Notes: generated by a model not told the origin, from the letters alone. 19,495 nucleotides of DNA from Chloroflexota bacterium (GCA_020850915.1 JADZDV010000215.1:1-19495), one strand, 5' to 3'. Positions 1-6,953 are shown, counted from the stretch's first letter. A program made the numbers and translations.

Positions 1-1
1 C

Positions 2-1156
2 GCCGCCGTTCGCTGCTTCCAGGTCGCCGGGCCGGCCCAGTACGGCCGGACGCCAGAGCGCAAGGTCGATCCGCTGGACATCTATCCCGAACTGGGCGCT
101 CGGCTACCGGCAGACCGCTCTCCTGGCGGGGAGATCGTGGCGACGTACGTCGAGGTCGGCACGGACGACGGCGAGCGCGGCCTCTTCGGCCCGATCCTCC
201 AGGAGACGGCGCTGCTGATCAAGACCAGGCTGGCTCGGCATCTGTTGGGGCGGGACCCGCTCGCCTACGAGCTGCTCTGGGATGTCCTCTTTCGCCAGGA
301 CCGCCACGCGCGCAACGGCCACGAGCTGCTGGCGATCAGCGCGGTGGACTGCGCGCTCTGGGACCTGCGCGGAAAACTGCTCGGCCTGCCCGTCTACCGC
401 CTGCTCGGTGGGCCGACCAGGCCTCGCGTTGGCTGCTACATCTCGCTGCTCGGAGAGCCGCTCGACTCTGGCCTGGTGCGGGAGCGGGCGCGCGAGATGG
501 TCGAGCGGGGCTATCGAGCGCAGAAATGGTTCTTCCGCTACGGCCCGAGCGACGGGCCGACCGGCATAGCTCGCAACGTCACGCTCGTGCGGACGGTGCG
601 GGAAGCCGTGGGACCGGACGTCGAGATCATGTTCGACTGCTCGATGGCCTGGGACGCCAGCTATACGATCGGAATGCTGGAGCGGATCGCGGAGTTCCGT
701 CCACGCTGGCTGGAGGAGCCCGTTCCGCCCGACCTGATCTCGGAACTAGCCCGCATCCGGCGTTCGACGACCATCCCCATCGCCACTGGCGAGCACGAGT
801 ACACCCGCTGGGGATTCCATCGGCTCTTGCAGGCGGAGGCCGCGGACGTGCTTCAGCCCGATCCGGAGTGGTGCGGCGGCATCAGCGAGCTGGCGAAGAT
901 CTGCGCGCTCGCCTCGACCTACGGCCGGCAGGTCTTTCCGCACGGCCATTCCCTCTTCGCCGCTCTGCACCTCATCGCCGCTCAGCCGCCAGGCGTCTGC
1001 CCGATGCTGGAGTTCCTCGCCAACTATCAGCCGCCTGCCCAGCACTTTCACAGGCAGTCTGTCGAGCCGCTGGGCGGTACGCTCGATCTACCGACTGCGC
1101 CAGGCCTCGGTATCGAGCTGGACGAATCGAAGATCAAGCGGCAGGTAGAGCTCTGA
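2..1156 (+). CDS. Enolase-superfamily acid-sugar dehydratase, L-rhamnonate dehydratase-like (5' partial)
   Basis: The frame is open from base 2 and reads sensible protein before the first in-window GTG (137), so the gene begins upstream of the window. 384 codons are visible. Counting from the codon at 137, the enolase-superfamily barrel residues are clear: Asp167 (MFDCS), Glu194 (WLEEP) and Glu219 (TGEHEY) as Mg2+ ligands, with Asp242 (LQPDPEWCGG) and His269 (FPHGHS) as the Asp-His acid/base pair. The order and spacing of the QPD..WCGG and PHG motifs match the rhamnonate dehydratase branch rather than muconate cycloisomerases. The likely reaction is Mg2+-dependent dehydration of an aldonic acid to a 2-keto-3-deoxy acid in the cytoplasm. 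The exact sugar acid cannot be read from sequence. The next gene starts 470 bases away, so no operon partner is evident downstream. Confidence 0.88.
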   Translation, partial: AAVRCFQVAGPAQYGRTPERKVDPLDIYPELGARLPADRSPGGEIVATYVEVGTDDGERGLFGPILQETALLIKTRLARHLLGRDPLAYELLWDVLFRQDRHARNGHELLAISAVDCALWDLRGKLLGLPVYRLLGGPTRPRVGCYISLLGEPLDSGLVRERAREMVERGYRAQKWFFRYGPSDGPTGIARNVTLVRTVREAVGPDVEIMFDCSMAWDASYTIGMLERIAEFRPRWLEEPVPPDLISELARIRRSTTIPIATGEHEYTRWGFHRLLQAEAADVLQPDPEWCGGISELAKICALASTYGRQVFPHGHSLFAALHLIAAQPPGVCPMLEFLANYQPPAQHFHRQSVEPLGGTLDLPTAPGLGIELDESKIKRQVEL

Positions 1157-1625
1157 ACCACCGCCAGGGCGGAACACGCTCTCGCCAACCTCGGCGATGT
1201 GCAGGTCCCATCATGGCTCTGGTTCAGGAGGCGTCTGACCACCAGCGCCTTGGACCCGGCACCTCGTGGAATACCACGCCCCGGCGAGAGAGCCGGCGCG
1301 AGCTGCTCCGACTGTTCGGCCGGCTGACAACCGCCGGAGCAGCCGGGGCGGGCAATTCAACTGGGGCATGACCCGACGGACTGTCGATCGGCCAGTCGGT
1401 TGCGCGGCCAGATCACCGCGAGCGGTTTGGGTGCGAGCCGGCACCGGTCCGCATACAATGATTTCCGATCTCTGGAGCAACCGGCTGCCTCTCCATCGCG
1501 CCCACTCGACCGGTGCGACAGGCGGCGATGCCCACCGGCCTGGCTGGCAGTGGCCGCTCCAGGTGGGATCGGGAGGGCGGACCGGCTCTACCCTCCCCGG
1601 CCAGGATGCGGAGGAGGAGAGTGCC
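1157..1625. other. 469-base non-coding gap with a structured element
   Basis: No convincing gene is present. The open frame that reads into the next gene has no protein-like composition before 1626. The gap contains a tiny hairpin directly after the dehydratase stop (CCGCC/GGCGG, 1161-1172), a cluster of strong inverted repeats at 1277-1350 (separate entry), and a -10-like TACAAT at 1454-1459 without a good -35. The last could start a roughly 160-base leader for the next gene. Confidence 0.6.
1277..1350. repeat. Interlocking inverted repeats, possible structured RNA
   Basis: Three perfect inverted repeats overlap within 74 bases: CGCCCCGGC (1277-1285) with GCCGGGGCG (1342-1350); GCTGCTCCG (1302-1310) with CGGAGCAGC (1335-1343); and AGCCGGC (1291-1297) with GCCGGCT (1319-1325). 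The outer pair can enclose the middle pair if the latter gives up two bases; the third pair would cross the middle stem. No T-run follows, so this is not a plain intrinsic terminator. Confidence 0.5.
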
Positions 1626-2453
1626 GTGACAACGGAAGACACGAGCCTGGAAGCCCTATCGGAGCAGATGCGCAAGGCGCGCGGCGACCAGTTCTGGGAG
1701 TCCACGCGCCTCATCTCGTACGCCCCGGACATCGTGGTCGTGCATTCCGGCTTCAGTGGCTACGCGCACCGCTACGCGGGCATGGAGGACGCCAGTCAGG
1801 AGCTGTCCATCGAGATGCGCGAGCTGATCGCTACCGTCCTGCTCGTGTACCGCGGCCATACCCGCTTCGCCGCGAACCACGTGCGCAAGCTCTACCGCCA
1901 CGGCGTGACCAACCAGGTCATCATGGAGGCGTTCCTCGCAGCGGCACCCGTCCTGGGCTGGGCGAACAACCTCGTCGGCATCGGAGTGATCAACCACGCC
2001 AACGACCCGTCGAACCATGAGGGGGAGCTGCCGCCCGGCGGCGAGCCGGCGGAGCTGGCTGACTTCCCGGAGCTGCACCTCGGCGAGGACAAGGCGGACC
2101 AGGCCCGCGGCGAGGACAGGGGACTCGCTTCCCGCCCCGAGTGGCAGTTCATCGCGAAGATCGACCCGATTCTGGCCGAGCGGGGCGCGCACTACTACGA
2201 CTACCAGTACTCAGACGGCGGCCAGCAGCGCCAGGGCACGTTGCCCCCGGCCGCATGCGAGCTCATCGCGATCGTCGGGCTGTGCGTTCGCGGCGCGGTT
2301 GACATGGCGGCGGAGAGGATGAAGCGCGCAATACGGTACGGCGTGACGCCTCGCCAACTGCTCGAGGCGCTCTCCGCCGGTCTCCCGATGACTGGCATGC
2401 CAACTCTGGAGTTCGGCGCGCGGGCCATGATGCAGGCGGGCATCGAGCCCTAG
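1626..2453 (+). CDS. Two-domain carboxymuconolactone decarboxylase (CMD) family protein
   Basis: GTG start at 1626, chosen because a near-perfect GGAGGAGGAG lies just upstream and the protein-like sequence begins here (275 aa); the same frame is open further up but does not look coding. Two CMD/AhpD-like all-helical repeats are visible, at about residues 28-125 and 175-272, joined by an acidic Pro/Gly-rich linker. The first carries the helix NHVRKLYRHGVT with His85; the equivalent helix of the second (ERMKRAIRYGVT) has Arg231 in that place. No AhpD-type CxxC pair is seen, so a peroxidase role is unlikely. Family members decarboxylate or otherwise act on ring-cleavage lactones and related acids; the substrate here is unknown. 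A second, clearly different CMD fusion lies at 8480. Confidence 0.85.
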   Translation: MTTEDTSLEALSEQMRKARGDQFWESTRLISYAPDIVVVHSGFSGYAHRYAGMEDASQELSIEMRELIATVLLVYRGHTRFAANHVRKLYRHGVTNQVIMEAFLAAAPVLGWANNLVGIGVINHANDPSNHEGELPPGGEPAELADFPELHLGEDKADQARGEDRGLASRPEWQFIAKIDPILAERGAHYYDYQYSDGGQQRQGTLPPAACELIAIVGLCVRGAVDMAAERMKRAIRYGVTPRQLLEALSAGLPMTGMPTLEFGARAMMQAGIEP

Positions 2454-2764
2454 ACCAAAGCCACGGTGAAACCCGCGGTCGCCAAACTCAACAGCATGTA
2501 GATTCCAGCGTGGCACTGGTTCAGAGCGGCGGTGAGCACGCGCCACTGTCCGGCGTGTGCGCACCGGGTGCGGCGAGTGTGACGAACCGCGGAGCGACAC
2601 GGAGAGTCATCGCGCGGCGCGCCGTTCGCCCGCATCGCTCGGCCGTGCCGGTCTGGCGACAGCGCTGCGTTAGCCAGTCCCTGAAGCCCGCCAGCGTCAG
2701 GCGCGTTGGCTCGATATAGTAACGGCGCCCGCCGCTCGCGGCCGAGCTGTGCACTGGAGCTGAG
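2454..2764. other. 311-base gap with a possible promoter for the cupin gene
   Basis: No gene is supported. A -10-like TATAGT at 2715-2720 (5 of 6 consensus bases) would start transcription about 38 bases before the cupin start, but no matching -35 box is visible. The rest shows no strong repeats. Confidence 0.4.
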
Positions 2765-3493
2765 ATGAGCGAAGTAGGTTTTCGCGTGATTCGCTTCGGC
2801 GACGTTCCCTGGGTGCCTCGCACCGAGGACGAGTGGCCGTGTCTGGTGAAGCGGCAGCTCATCGACGCGGACCGCGACCTCACGATGCGCATCGTCTGGT
2901 ACGCCAGGGGCGCCGTCGAACCACGACACGTCCACGGCGGCAGCCACGCGGCCTTCGTGATGCTGGGCTCCGTCGAGATCGATGGCGAGACCCGCGGCCC
3001 CTGGGACGCTGTGTACGGCCCTGGCAACTACCCGCACGGCCCGCTCGTGTACCCGCACGGCTGCATGCTGTTCGCCACGCTCAACGGCTCCGCGCTCCAC
3101 CAGCGCACCGATGCCGAGGCAGACGCCGCGAACTCGCGCGGCCTGCCCACCCAGATCATCTCAAGTGAGGCGATCCCGTGGCGCAGCGTGGCTGAGAACC
3201 AGGACGGCTGGCCATGCGAGCGCAAGCTCATCCTGGACGATCCGGCCCGCGACTACGCCGCCGGCTTCGAACGGTGGCCCCGTGGCTCTGTGGACCCGCG
3301 ACACGTCCACGACTACACACACGCATCGATGATCCTCCAGGGCAAGGCGATCGTCGACGGACAGGAATACGGCCCCTGGGACCTCATATACGGCCCGGGC
3401 GGCGTCCCCCACGGGCCGATCAGCTATCCGGAAGGTGCCGTGCTCGCGGTCAGCAGCACCCAGGCCAGCATGTTCAACCGGCGAGCAGACTGA
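2765..3493 (+). CDS. Bicupin metalloprotein (tandem duplicated cupin)
   Basis: ATG start at 2765 preceded by GGAG at 2756-2759; 242 aa. The protein is an internal duplication: residues about 8-113 and 131-237 repeat the same order of motifs (WPC, then RHVH...H, then GPWD, YGPG and PHGP). Each half has the cupin metal site: His55, His57, His61 and His91 in the first, His180, His182, His186 and His216 in the second. The Glu usual in the HxHx(3-4)E motif is replaced by His, giving a possible four-His site in both halves. There is no signal peptide, so it is cytoplasmic. Members of this fold act as dioxygenases, isomerases or decarboxylases on small acids; no specific reaction can be assigned. 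It stands alone, with a hairpin 5 bases after the stop and the convergent nitrilase beyond. Confidence 0.85.
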   Translation: MSEVGFRVIRFGDVPWVPRTEDEWPCLVKRQLIDADRDLTMRIVWYARGAVEPRHVHGGSHAAFVMLGSVEIDGETRGPWDAVYGPGNYPHGPLVYPHGCMLFATLNGSALHQRTDAEADAANSRGLPTQIISSEAIPWRSVAENQDGWPCERKLILDDPARDYAAGFERWPRGSVDPRHVHDYTHASMILQGKAIVDGQEYGPWDLIYGPGGVPHGPISYPEGAVLAVSSTQASMFNRRAD

Positions 3494-3498
3494 CTGAC

Positions 3499-3519
3499 GA
3501 TCTGCTGGGTGGGCAGATC
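3499..3519 (+). terminator. Hairpin after bicupin stop
   Basis: Perfect 7-bp stem GATCTGC (3499-3505) / GCAGATC (3513-3519) with a 7-base loop, starting 5 bases after the cupin stop codon. No T-run follows, so the terminator assignment rests on position and symmetry only. Confidence 0.4.
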
Positions 3520-3784
3520 CCAGAGTCCCCCGGATCGGTTCACGGACATTCTCCCCTGCCGCTCGGACGTCTCCGCGAGCGAGCGCTGGTTTGTGGAGGG
3601 AATGGGCGCGATGCTGTTCGAGCGCGTCGACTTCCGCCGTACGTCGCCGATCTCACTGCTGCCTGGTGGCGCCTCGATCGTCCCGCGAGCGCGCGACATG
3701 ACGGGACAGTCGCCAGACCGAGGCCCTGGCCTCCGGCAACGACCGCCCCGGCAGCCTGGTGGACGAAATCGCCGCGGCCCGGGC

Positions 3785-3808
3785 GCCGCCGAGGGGATGA
3801 TCGGCGGC
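3785..3808 (-). terminator. GC-rich hairpin downstream of nitrilase
   Basis: Perfect 8-bp stem GCCGCCGA (3785-3792) / TCGGCGGC (3801-3808) with an 8-base loop, 27 bases beyond the nitrilase stop. No T-run is present, so efficiency is doubtful. Confidence 0.35.
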
Positions 3809-3835
3809 ACCGGCCGGGGGTTTCTTGTCGCTAGC

Positions 3836-4936
3836 CTACCCCGTCTCACCCGGCAAGGCCGGTCCGCGCATGGGCGCTTCGACAGCACGCTGGCCGTCGG
3901 ACGCATCCGCGCTCAGATCCCTGAGCCACGTCCGACCCAGGGCCGCTGGCTCCGGCTGGGTACTGCCAACCGGTTGCAGCAGAGGCGGGGCCGAGACATT
4001 GAGCCGAAGCTGGAAGACGTCCGCTCGGTTGTAGTGGCCGGCGAAATCGTGCACCAGCTTCCCGCGCACCGCCTCTTCGAGGTCGACGTCAGCGTACAGA
4101 ATGCCCTCCTCTGGGCCAAGCGGACCGGCGATGATCCGGCCATCTGGCCCGATAATCGTCGACCCGCCGCTCACCTCCGGCTGGTCCAGGAAGGCGCGGT
4201 CGGCGTCGTTGGCCGCGAGGGCTTGTTTCATCTCCGCGTCGAGGACGCCGCAGGCATTCAAGACGTACGCCTTGCACACGTACGCGATGTTCCACCCGGC
4301 GTGTACCGCCACCTGCCCCATGGTCAGGTCTTTGTAGGTGCGCGGGAAATGATGCGGCCAACTGGCGACGTGAATGCGCGTGCTCTCCGCCGCCAGCGTG
4401 AACACGGCCAGGGGGTTGGAGTTCTCGCCGCAGATCAGTCCGCTGATCGGCCCGAATTCCGTGCCGAAGGCGCGCATGGTGTCGCCGTGACCACCCGTGT
4501 GGACGAGCCGCTCGCCCACGGTCGGCTGAACCTTCTGATGCTTGCCGATGACTCGGCCGCTCGGATCGAGGTAGAGCTGCGTGTTGTACATCGTCCCGGT
4601 CGTGCCAGGCAGCTTCTCGCAGACCCCGATCACGACGTACGCGTTCGCGGCGCGCGCCGCCTGTCCCAGGGCATCCGTTGCCGAGCTGGGAATCTCCACG
4701 GAGTTCTTGAACAGCTCCGCCGCCAGGCGCAAGCTGTAATCACTCGTCGCGGGGTGGAAGTGGTACCAGACCGGGTGCGCCGGGATGAACCCCTCTGGAA
4801 ACCCGATCACTCGCGCGCCCTGGGCGCCGGCCTCACGGATCAGACGGCAGGCCTTCTCCACCGAGGCCTCGCGCTGTAAGAACACCGGCGCGGCTTGCAC
4901 GACCGCGACGCGCAACTTTGCGTACTCATCGCCCAT
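3836..4936 (-). CDS. Nitrilase (carbon-nitrogen hydrolase superfamily)
   Basis: ATG at 4936 (minus), chosen because AGGAGGAG lies just upstream and residue 1 is followed at once by the first beta strand (LRVAVVQAAP); 366 aa. The Glu-Lys-Cys triad is visible: Glu48 in GFPEGFIP, Lys135 in GKHQKVQPT, Cys169 in GLICGENSNPL. The C-terminal DFAGHYNRADVFQL segment is typical of true nitrilases (branch 1), which hydrolyse R-CN to R-COOH plus ammonia in the cytoplasm, usually as spiral oligomers. CGEN instead of the commoner CWE after the nucleophile places it in a less studied subgroup, so the substrate is open and an amide-forming side activity is possible. The last 30 or so residues are low-information and may be disordered. 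It is transcribed alone, divergent from the small gene at 5205. Confidence 0.93.
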   Translation of the reverse strand: MGDEYAKLRVAVVQAAPVFLQREASVEKACRLIREAGAQGARVIGFPEGFIPAHPVWYHFHPATSDYSLRLAAELFKNSVEIPSSATDALGQAARAANAYVVIGVCEKLPGTTGTMYNTQLYLDPSGRVIGKHQKVQPTVGERLVHTGGHGDTMRAFGTEFGPISGLICGENSNPLAVFTLAAESTRIHVASWPHHFPRTYKDLTMGQVAVHAGWNIAYVCKAYVLNACGVLDAEMKQALAANDADRAFLDQPEVSGGSTIIGPDGRIIAGPLGPEEGILYADVDLEEAVRGKLVHDFAGHYNRADVFQLRLNVSAPPLLQPVGSTQPEPAALGRTWLRDLSADASDGQRAVEAPMRGPALPGETG

Positions 4937-5025
4937 GACTGGCTCCTCCTGATGAGGTGCCCACGCAGCGTCCGCCCCAGGTGCCGGCACTCTCACGTGT
5001 AAGTACTCGCGCACTTGCGCCCCGG

Positions 5026-5055
5026 AGTATAGCACCCTGACAGTGGGTGCACTGT
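5026..5055 (-). promoter_or_regulatory. Nitrilase promoter with overlapping palindrome
   Basis: On the minus strand TATACT (5026-5031) preceded by TGC forms an extended -10 element, about 90 bases before the nitrilase start. Just upstream, in the region where a -35 box would be, lies a perfect palindrome ACAGTG-GGTG-CACTGT (5040-5055). No -35 consensus is present, as expected for an extended -10 or an activator/repressor-controlled promoter. The regulator is unknown. Confidence 0.45.
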
Positions 5056-5109
5056 GGCGGCAGGTGCATTCCGGCGGCGCCCACGCGTCCGTGGCGCGGC
5101 CAGAGGTGA

Positions 5110-5173
5110 TCCTGGTACACTGTCGTGTACGCCAGCGCCGGCGCCCCCGGGCTGGCGTTTTTCCGTACCAGGA
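5110..5173 (+). promoter_or_regulatory. Nested hairpins with terminator-like core in leader of small gene
   Basis: Three perfect inverted repeats overlap: TCCTGGTAC (5110-5118) with GTACCAGGA (5165-5173); GTACAC (5115-5120) with GTGTAC (5125-5130); and ACGCCAGC (5129-5136) with GCTGGCGT (5151-5158), the last followed by a run of five T. The core is a good intrinsic terminator for plus-strand transcription, yet it lies 42 bases before a gene rather than after one. The first two stems share bases 5115-5118 and cannot both form. TGGTACACT (5113-5121) also resembles an extended -10. Confidence 0.5.
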
Positions 5174-5204
5174 CCACCCCGACACGGTCGCGAAGGAGAT
5201 TTGA

Positions 5205-5522
5205 ATGATCCTGCAGGCTGACGATCCAACGTCAATCATGGCCCGGCTGGAGCCTGTGCATCCGCCGGTCCAGCAGATTGCCCTTCATGTGACGGTGACG
5301 AGCCGCCGCGGCCACCGCGCCTACTGGATGACTGAGAACTGCGCGGTGCTCTTCCGCCGGCTGGACGGCCAGCTCAGGCGTGCCACCAGCGCTCAGGCGC
5401 ATCGCATCGCCAGAGGCCTCGAGATGGCTCGTCGTTCAGACGGCTTCGTCGTCACCGGTCGCATCGTCAGCGCTGTCGAGGCCGAGATCGCCAGAGGCCT
5501 GCACCCGGACCGGCAGAACTAG
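5205..5522 (+). CDS. Small hypothetical protein (105 aa)
   Basis: ATG at 5205 with a strong GAAGGAG (5192-5198) six bases upstream, and structured DNA both before and after it, which together support a real gene. The 105-aa product has no signal peptide or membrane segment. The N-terminal half contains an alternating hydrophobic stretch (QQIALHVTVTSRRG) and WMTENCAVLF; the C-terminal half is Arg- and Ala-rich and likely helical (ATSAQAHRIARGLEMARRS), ending in another helix. I do not recognise the family. It could be a small nucleic-acid-binding or regulatory protein, but nothing proves this. It is divergent from the nitrilase and ends in a hairpin shared with the convergent epimerase. Confidence 0.6.
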   Translation: MILQADDPTSIMARLEPVHPPVQQIALHVTVTSRRGHRAYWMTENCAVLFRRLDGQLRRATSAQAHRIARGLEMARRSDGFVVTGRIVSAVEAEIARGLHPDRQN

Positions 5523-5540
5523 GCGGACCATCTGGTCCGC
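5523..5540 (+). terminator. Palindrome at end of small gene
   Basis: GCGGACCA-TC-TGGTCCGC (5523-5540) is a perfect inverted repeat beginning directly at the stop codon of the 105-aa gene. As RNA it would form 7 bp with a four-base loop. No T-run follows. It is probably part of the 3' end together with the hairpin at 5566. Confidence 0.35.
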
Positions 5541-5565
5541 TCATGCCGGCGGGCAGACTCACCGC

Positions 5566-5600
5566 GACGGCGGCCCGATCGGGTCGCCGTCCCTTGTTGT
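5566..5600. terminator. Convergent terminator between small gene and epimerase
   Basis: Bases 5566-5577 pair with 5580-5591 in a nearly perfect GC-rich stem (one G-T wobble) around a minimal loop, followed on the plus strand by CCTTGTTGT. It lies between the tail ends of the small gene (+) and the epimerase (-) and may serve both. Confidence 0.55.
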
Positions 5601-5616
5601 GCCGACAGGCCACCAG

Positions 5617-6753
5617 CTAGCGTGTCAGTCCGCGCGCGGCGAGCTGCGCTGCTGCCTCGGCCACGGCGTCGCGAACGCCTCGCTGCTGAGAGACCCAGCC
5701 CACCAGCTCTGCAACGCCGTCCTCGAACCGGACACGCGGCTCGTAGCCCAGTCGGCTCCGGATGCGGCTGATATCAGCGTAGCAGTGCCGGATGTCGCCG
5801 GCCCGGAACTGCTCGTTGATCTCAAAGCCGCCCTGCCAGCCGAGTTGTGCAGCCAGCGCCTCGCCCACCTCGAGCACGCTGAGTGGCCGACCCGTCCCGA
5901 CGTTGAACACCTGGCCGTCCGCGGCAGGACTGGCCATCGCCAGCTCGCACGCCTGGGCGATATCGCTCACGTGGACGAAGTCGCGCGTCTGCCGCCCGTC
6001 CTCGAACACCAGCGGAGCATTGCCGTTCAACAGGCGACCGCAGAAGATCGCTGCTACACCCGTGTACGGGTTGGAGAGAGCCTGGCGCGAGCCGTAGACG
6101 TTGAAGAACCGCAGCGCCACCGTCGGCATGCGATAGGCCTGGCCGAAGGCCAGACACATCTCCTCGTGGTCCCGCTTGTTGACCGCGTAGATCGAGGTAG
6201 GGTACAGCGGCTTGTCCTCGTCGGTGGGCAGCGCTGAGAGCGGCTGCTCGCAGGTCTGGCAGAGCGGCTCCCACTGTCGCCGAGCGAGCAACGGTTCCGG
6301 CCGCTGGCGGGGCGCAGCCCTGCCGCACATGCCGCAGGAATAGGCGCCTTCTCCATAGATCGACATCGAGGATGCAACGATGAGCTTGCGAACGCTGCCC
6401 GGGCTGTCCACAAGAAGCTGGAGCAGATTGGCAACCCCGAGCGTGTTCACCTCGGTGTAACGCCTCACCTGGTACATACTCTGGCCAACGCCAACCATCG
6501 CGGCCAGATGGAACACGACGTCCACTCGACGCAGCAGCGCCGCCAGCGCACCCGCATCGCGGATATCGCCGCGGACGAGCTCGTGTTCGACGCTCAGATA
6601 GGCTGGCCGGCCGCTTGTGAGGGCACCGTGGACCTGCGGCTCGAGGTTGTCGAACAGGACGACACTGTGCCCGGCCGCGGCAAGCCGATCGGCCAGGTGG
6701 GATCCAATAAACCCCGCGCCGCCGGTAATCAGCACACGCTCTCGCTGCGCCAT
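5617..6753 (-). CDS. NAD-dependent nucleotide-sugar 4-epimerase with Cys4 insertion (dTDP-L-rhamnose 4-epimerase-like)
   Basis: ATG at 6753 with GAGGAG just upstream; 378 aa. It is an extended short-chain dehydrogenase: Rossmann motif TGGAGFIGSHL at residues 10-20, Asp35 for NAD ribose, catalytic Ser around 129-131 (ASSMSIYG) and the YxxxK pair Tyr189/Lys193. Between the Ser strand and the Tyr helix sits an insertion of about 35 residues with CxxC at 140-143 and CxxC at 165-168, a likely zinc-ribbon. This insert, with VHGA near residue 42 and the GVGQSMY and SNPYTGVAAIF segments, resembles dTDP-L-rhamnose 4-epimerase-type proteins as I recall them. The role would be making a deoxyhexose donor for cell-surface glycans in the cytoplasm. 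No other sugar-pathway gene is adjacent, so the substrate is inferred. Confidence 0.88.
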   Translation of the reverse strand: MAQRERVLITGGAGFIGSHLADRLAAAGHSVVLFDNLEPQVHGALTSGRPAYLSVEHELVRGDIRDAGALAALLRRVDVVFHLAAMVGVGQSMYQVRRYTEVNTLGVANLLQLLVDSPGSVRKLIVASSMSIYGEGAYSCGMCGRAAPRQRPEPLLARRQWEPLCQTCEQPLSALPTDEDKPLYPTSIYAVNKRDHEEMCLAFGQAYRMPTVALRFFNVYGSRQALSNPYTGVAAIFCGRLLNGNAPLVFEDGRQTRDFVHVSDIAQACELAMASPAADGQVFNVGTGRPLSVLEVGEALAAQLGWQGGFEINEQFRAGDIRHCYADISRIRSRLGYEPRVRFEDGVAELVGWVSQQRGVRDAVAEAAAQLAARGLTR

Positions 6754-6812
6754 CTCTCCTCAGTCGGTCGCCCTATCGGCCACAAGCGTGGTTGGCGGGG
6801 TTCAGACTTCAG

Positions 6813-6844
6813 CCCTGGCGATGATCGTTGGACCATCGCCAGGG
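6813..6844. terminator. Long perfect hairpin downstream of the substrate-binding protein gene
   Basis: CCCTGGCGATG (6813-6823) pairs perfectly with CATCGCCAGGG (6834-6844) around a 10-base loop. It sits 110 bases past the stop of the minus-strand lipoprotein gene and 60 bases before the epimerase start. It lacks a T-run. It probably separates the two minus-strand transcripts or stabilises the 3' end. Confidence 0.5.
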
Positions 6845-6853
6845 ACGTCACCA

Positions 6854-6953
6854 CGAGCGCGCGCATTCGACCCTTGACACCACTCCGCGATCGTCGTCTG
6901 CCGCCCGTCCTTCAACTGCAACCGCGAACGCGCGCGTTCAACCCTTGGCACCC
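6854..6953. repeat. Pair of 29-base imperfect direct repeats
   Basis: Bases 6854-6882 and 6925-6953 match at 24 of 29 positions, with four of the five differences being purine transitions. The second copy contains the perfect 14-base palindrome GAACGCGCGCGTTC (6926-6939) and abuts the lipoprotein stop codon; the first has a degenerate version. Function unknown. Confidence 0.5.

Larger units (their letters stand above)
3494..3835. other. 342-base convergent gap
   Basis: Lies between the tail ends of the bicupin (+) and nitrilase (-) genes. It holds one hairpin near each gene end (3499-3519 and 3785-3808). No credible gene was found: reading frames crossing it are antisense extensions from the nitrilase and have no protein-like composition. 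Confidence 0.6.

Noticed and set aside
1266..1625. N-terminal extension of the first CMD protein
   Set aside because: Open frame but not protein-like, and an excellent ribosome site precedes the GTG at 1626.
1214..2524. TGGCTCTGGTTCAG (1214) and TGGCACTGGTTCAG (2511), 13 of 14 identical, in two gaps
   Set aside because: Too short and at different distances from the following genes (412 and 254 bases); could be chance.
3509..4879. 456-codon plus-strand open frame opposite the nitrilase
   Set aside because: Antisense to a full nitrilase with triad and ribosome site; Arg/Pro-rich composition without motifs.
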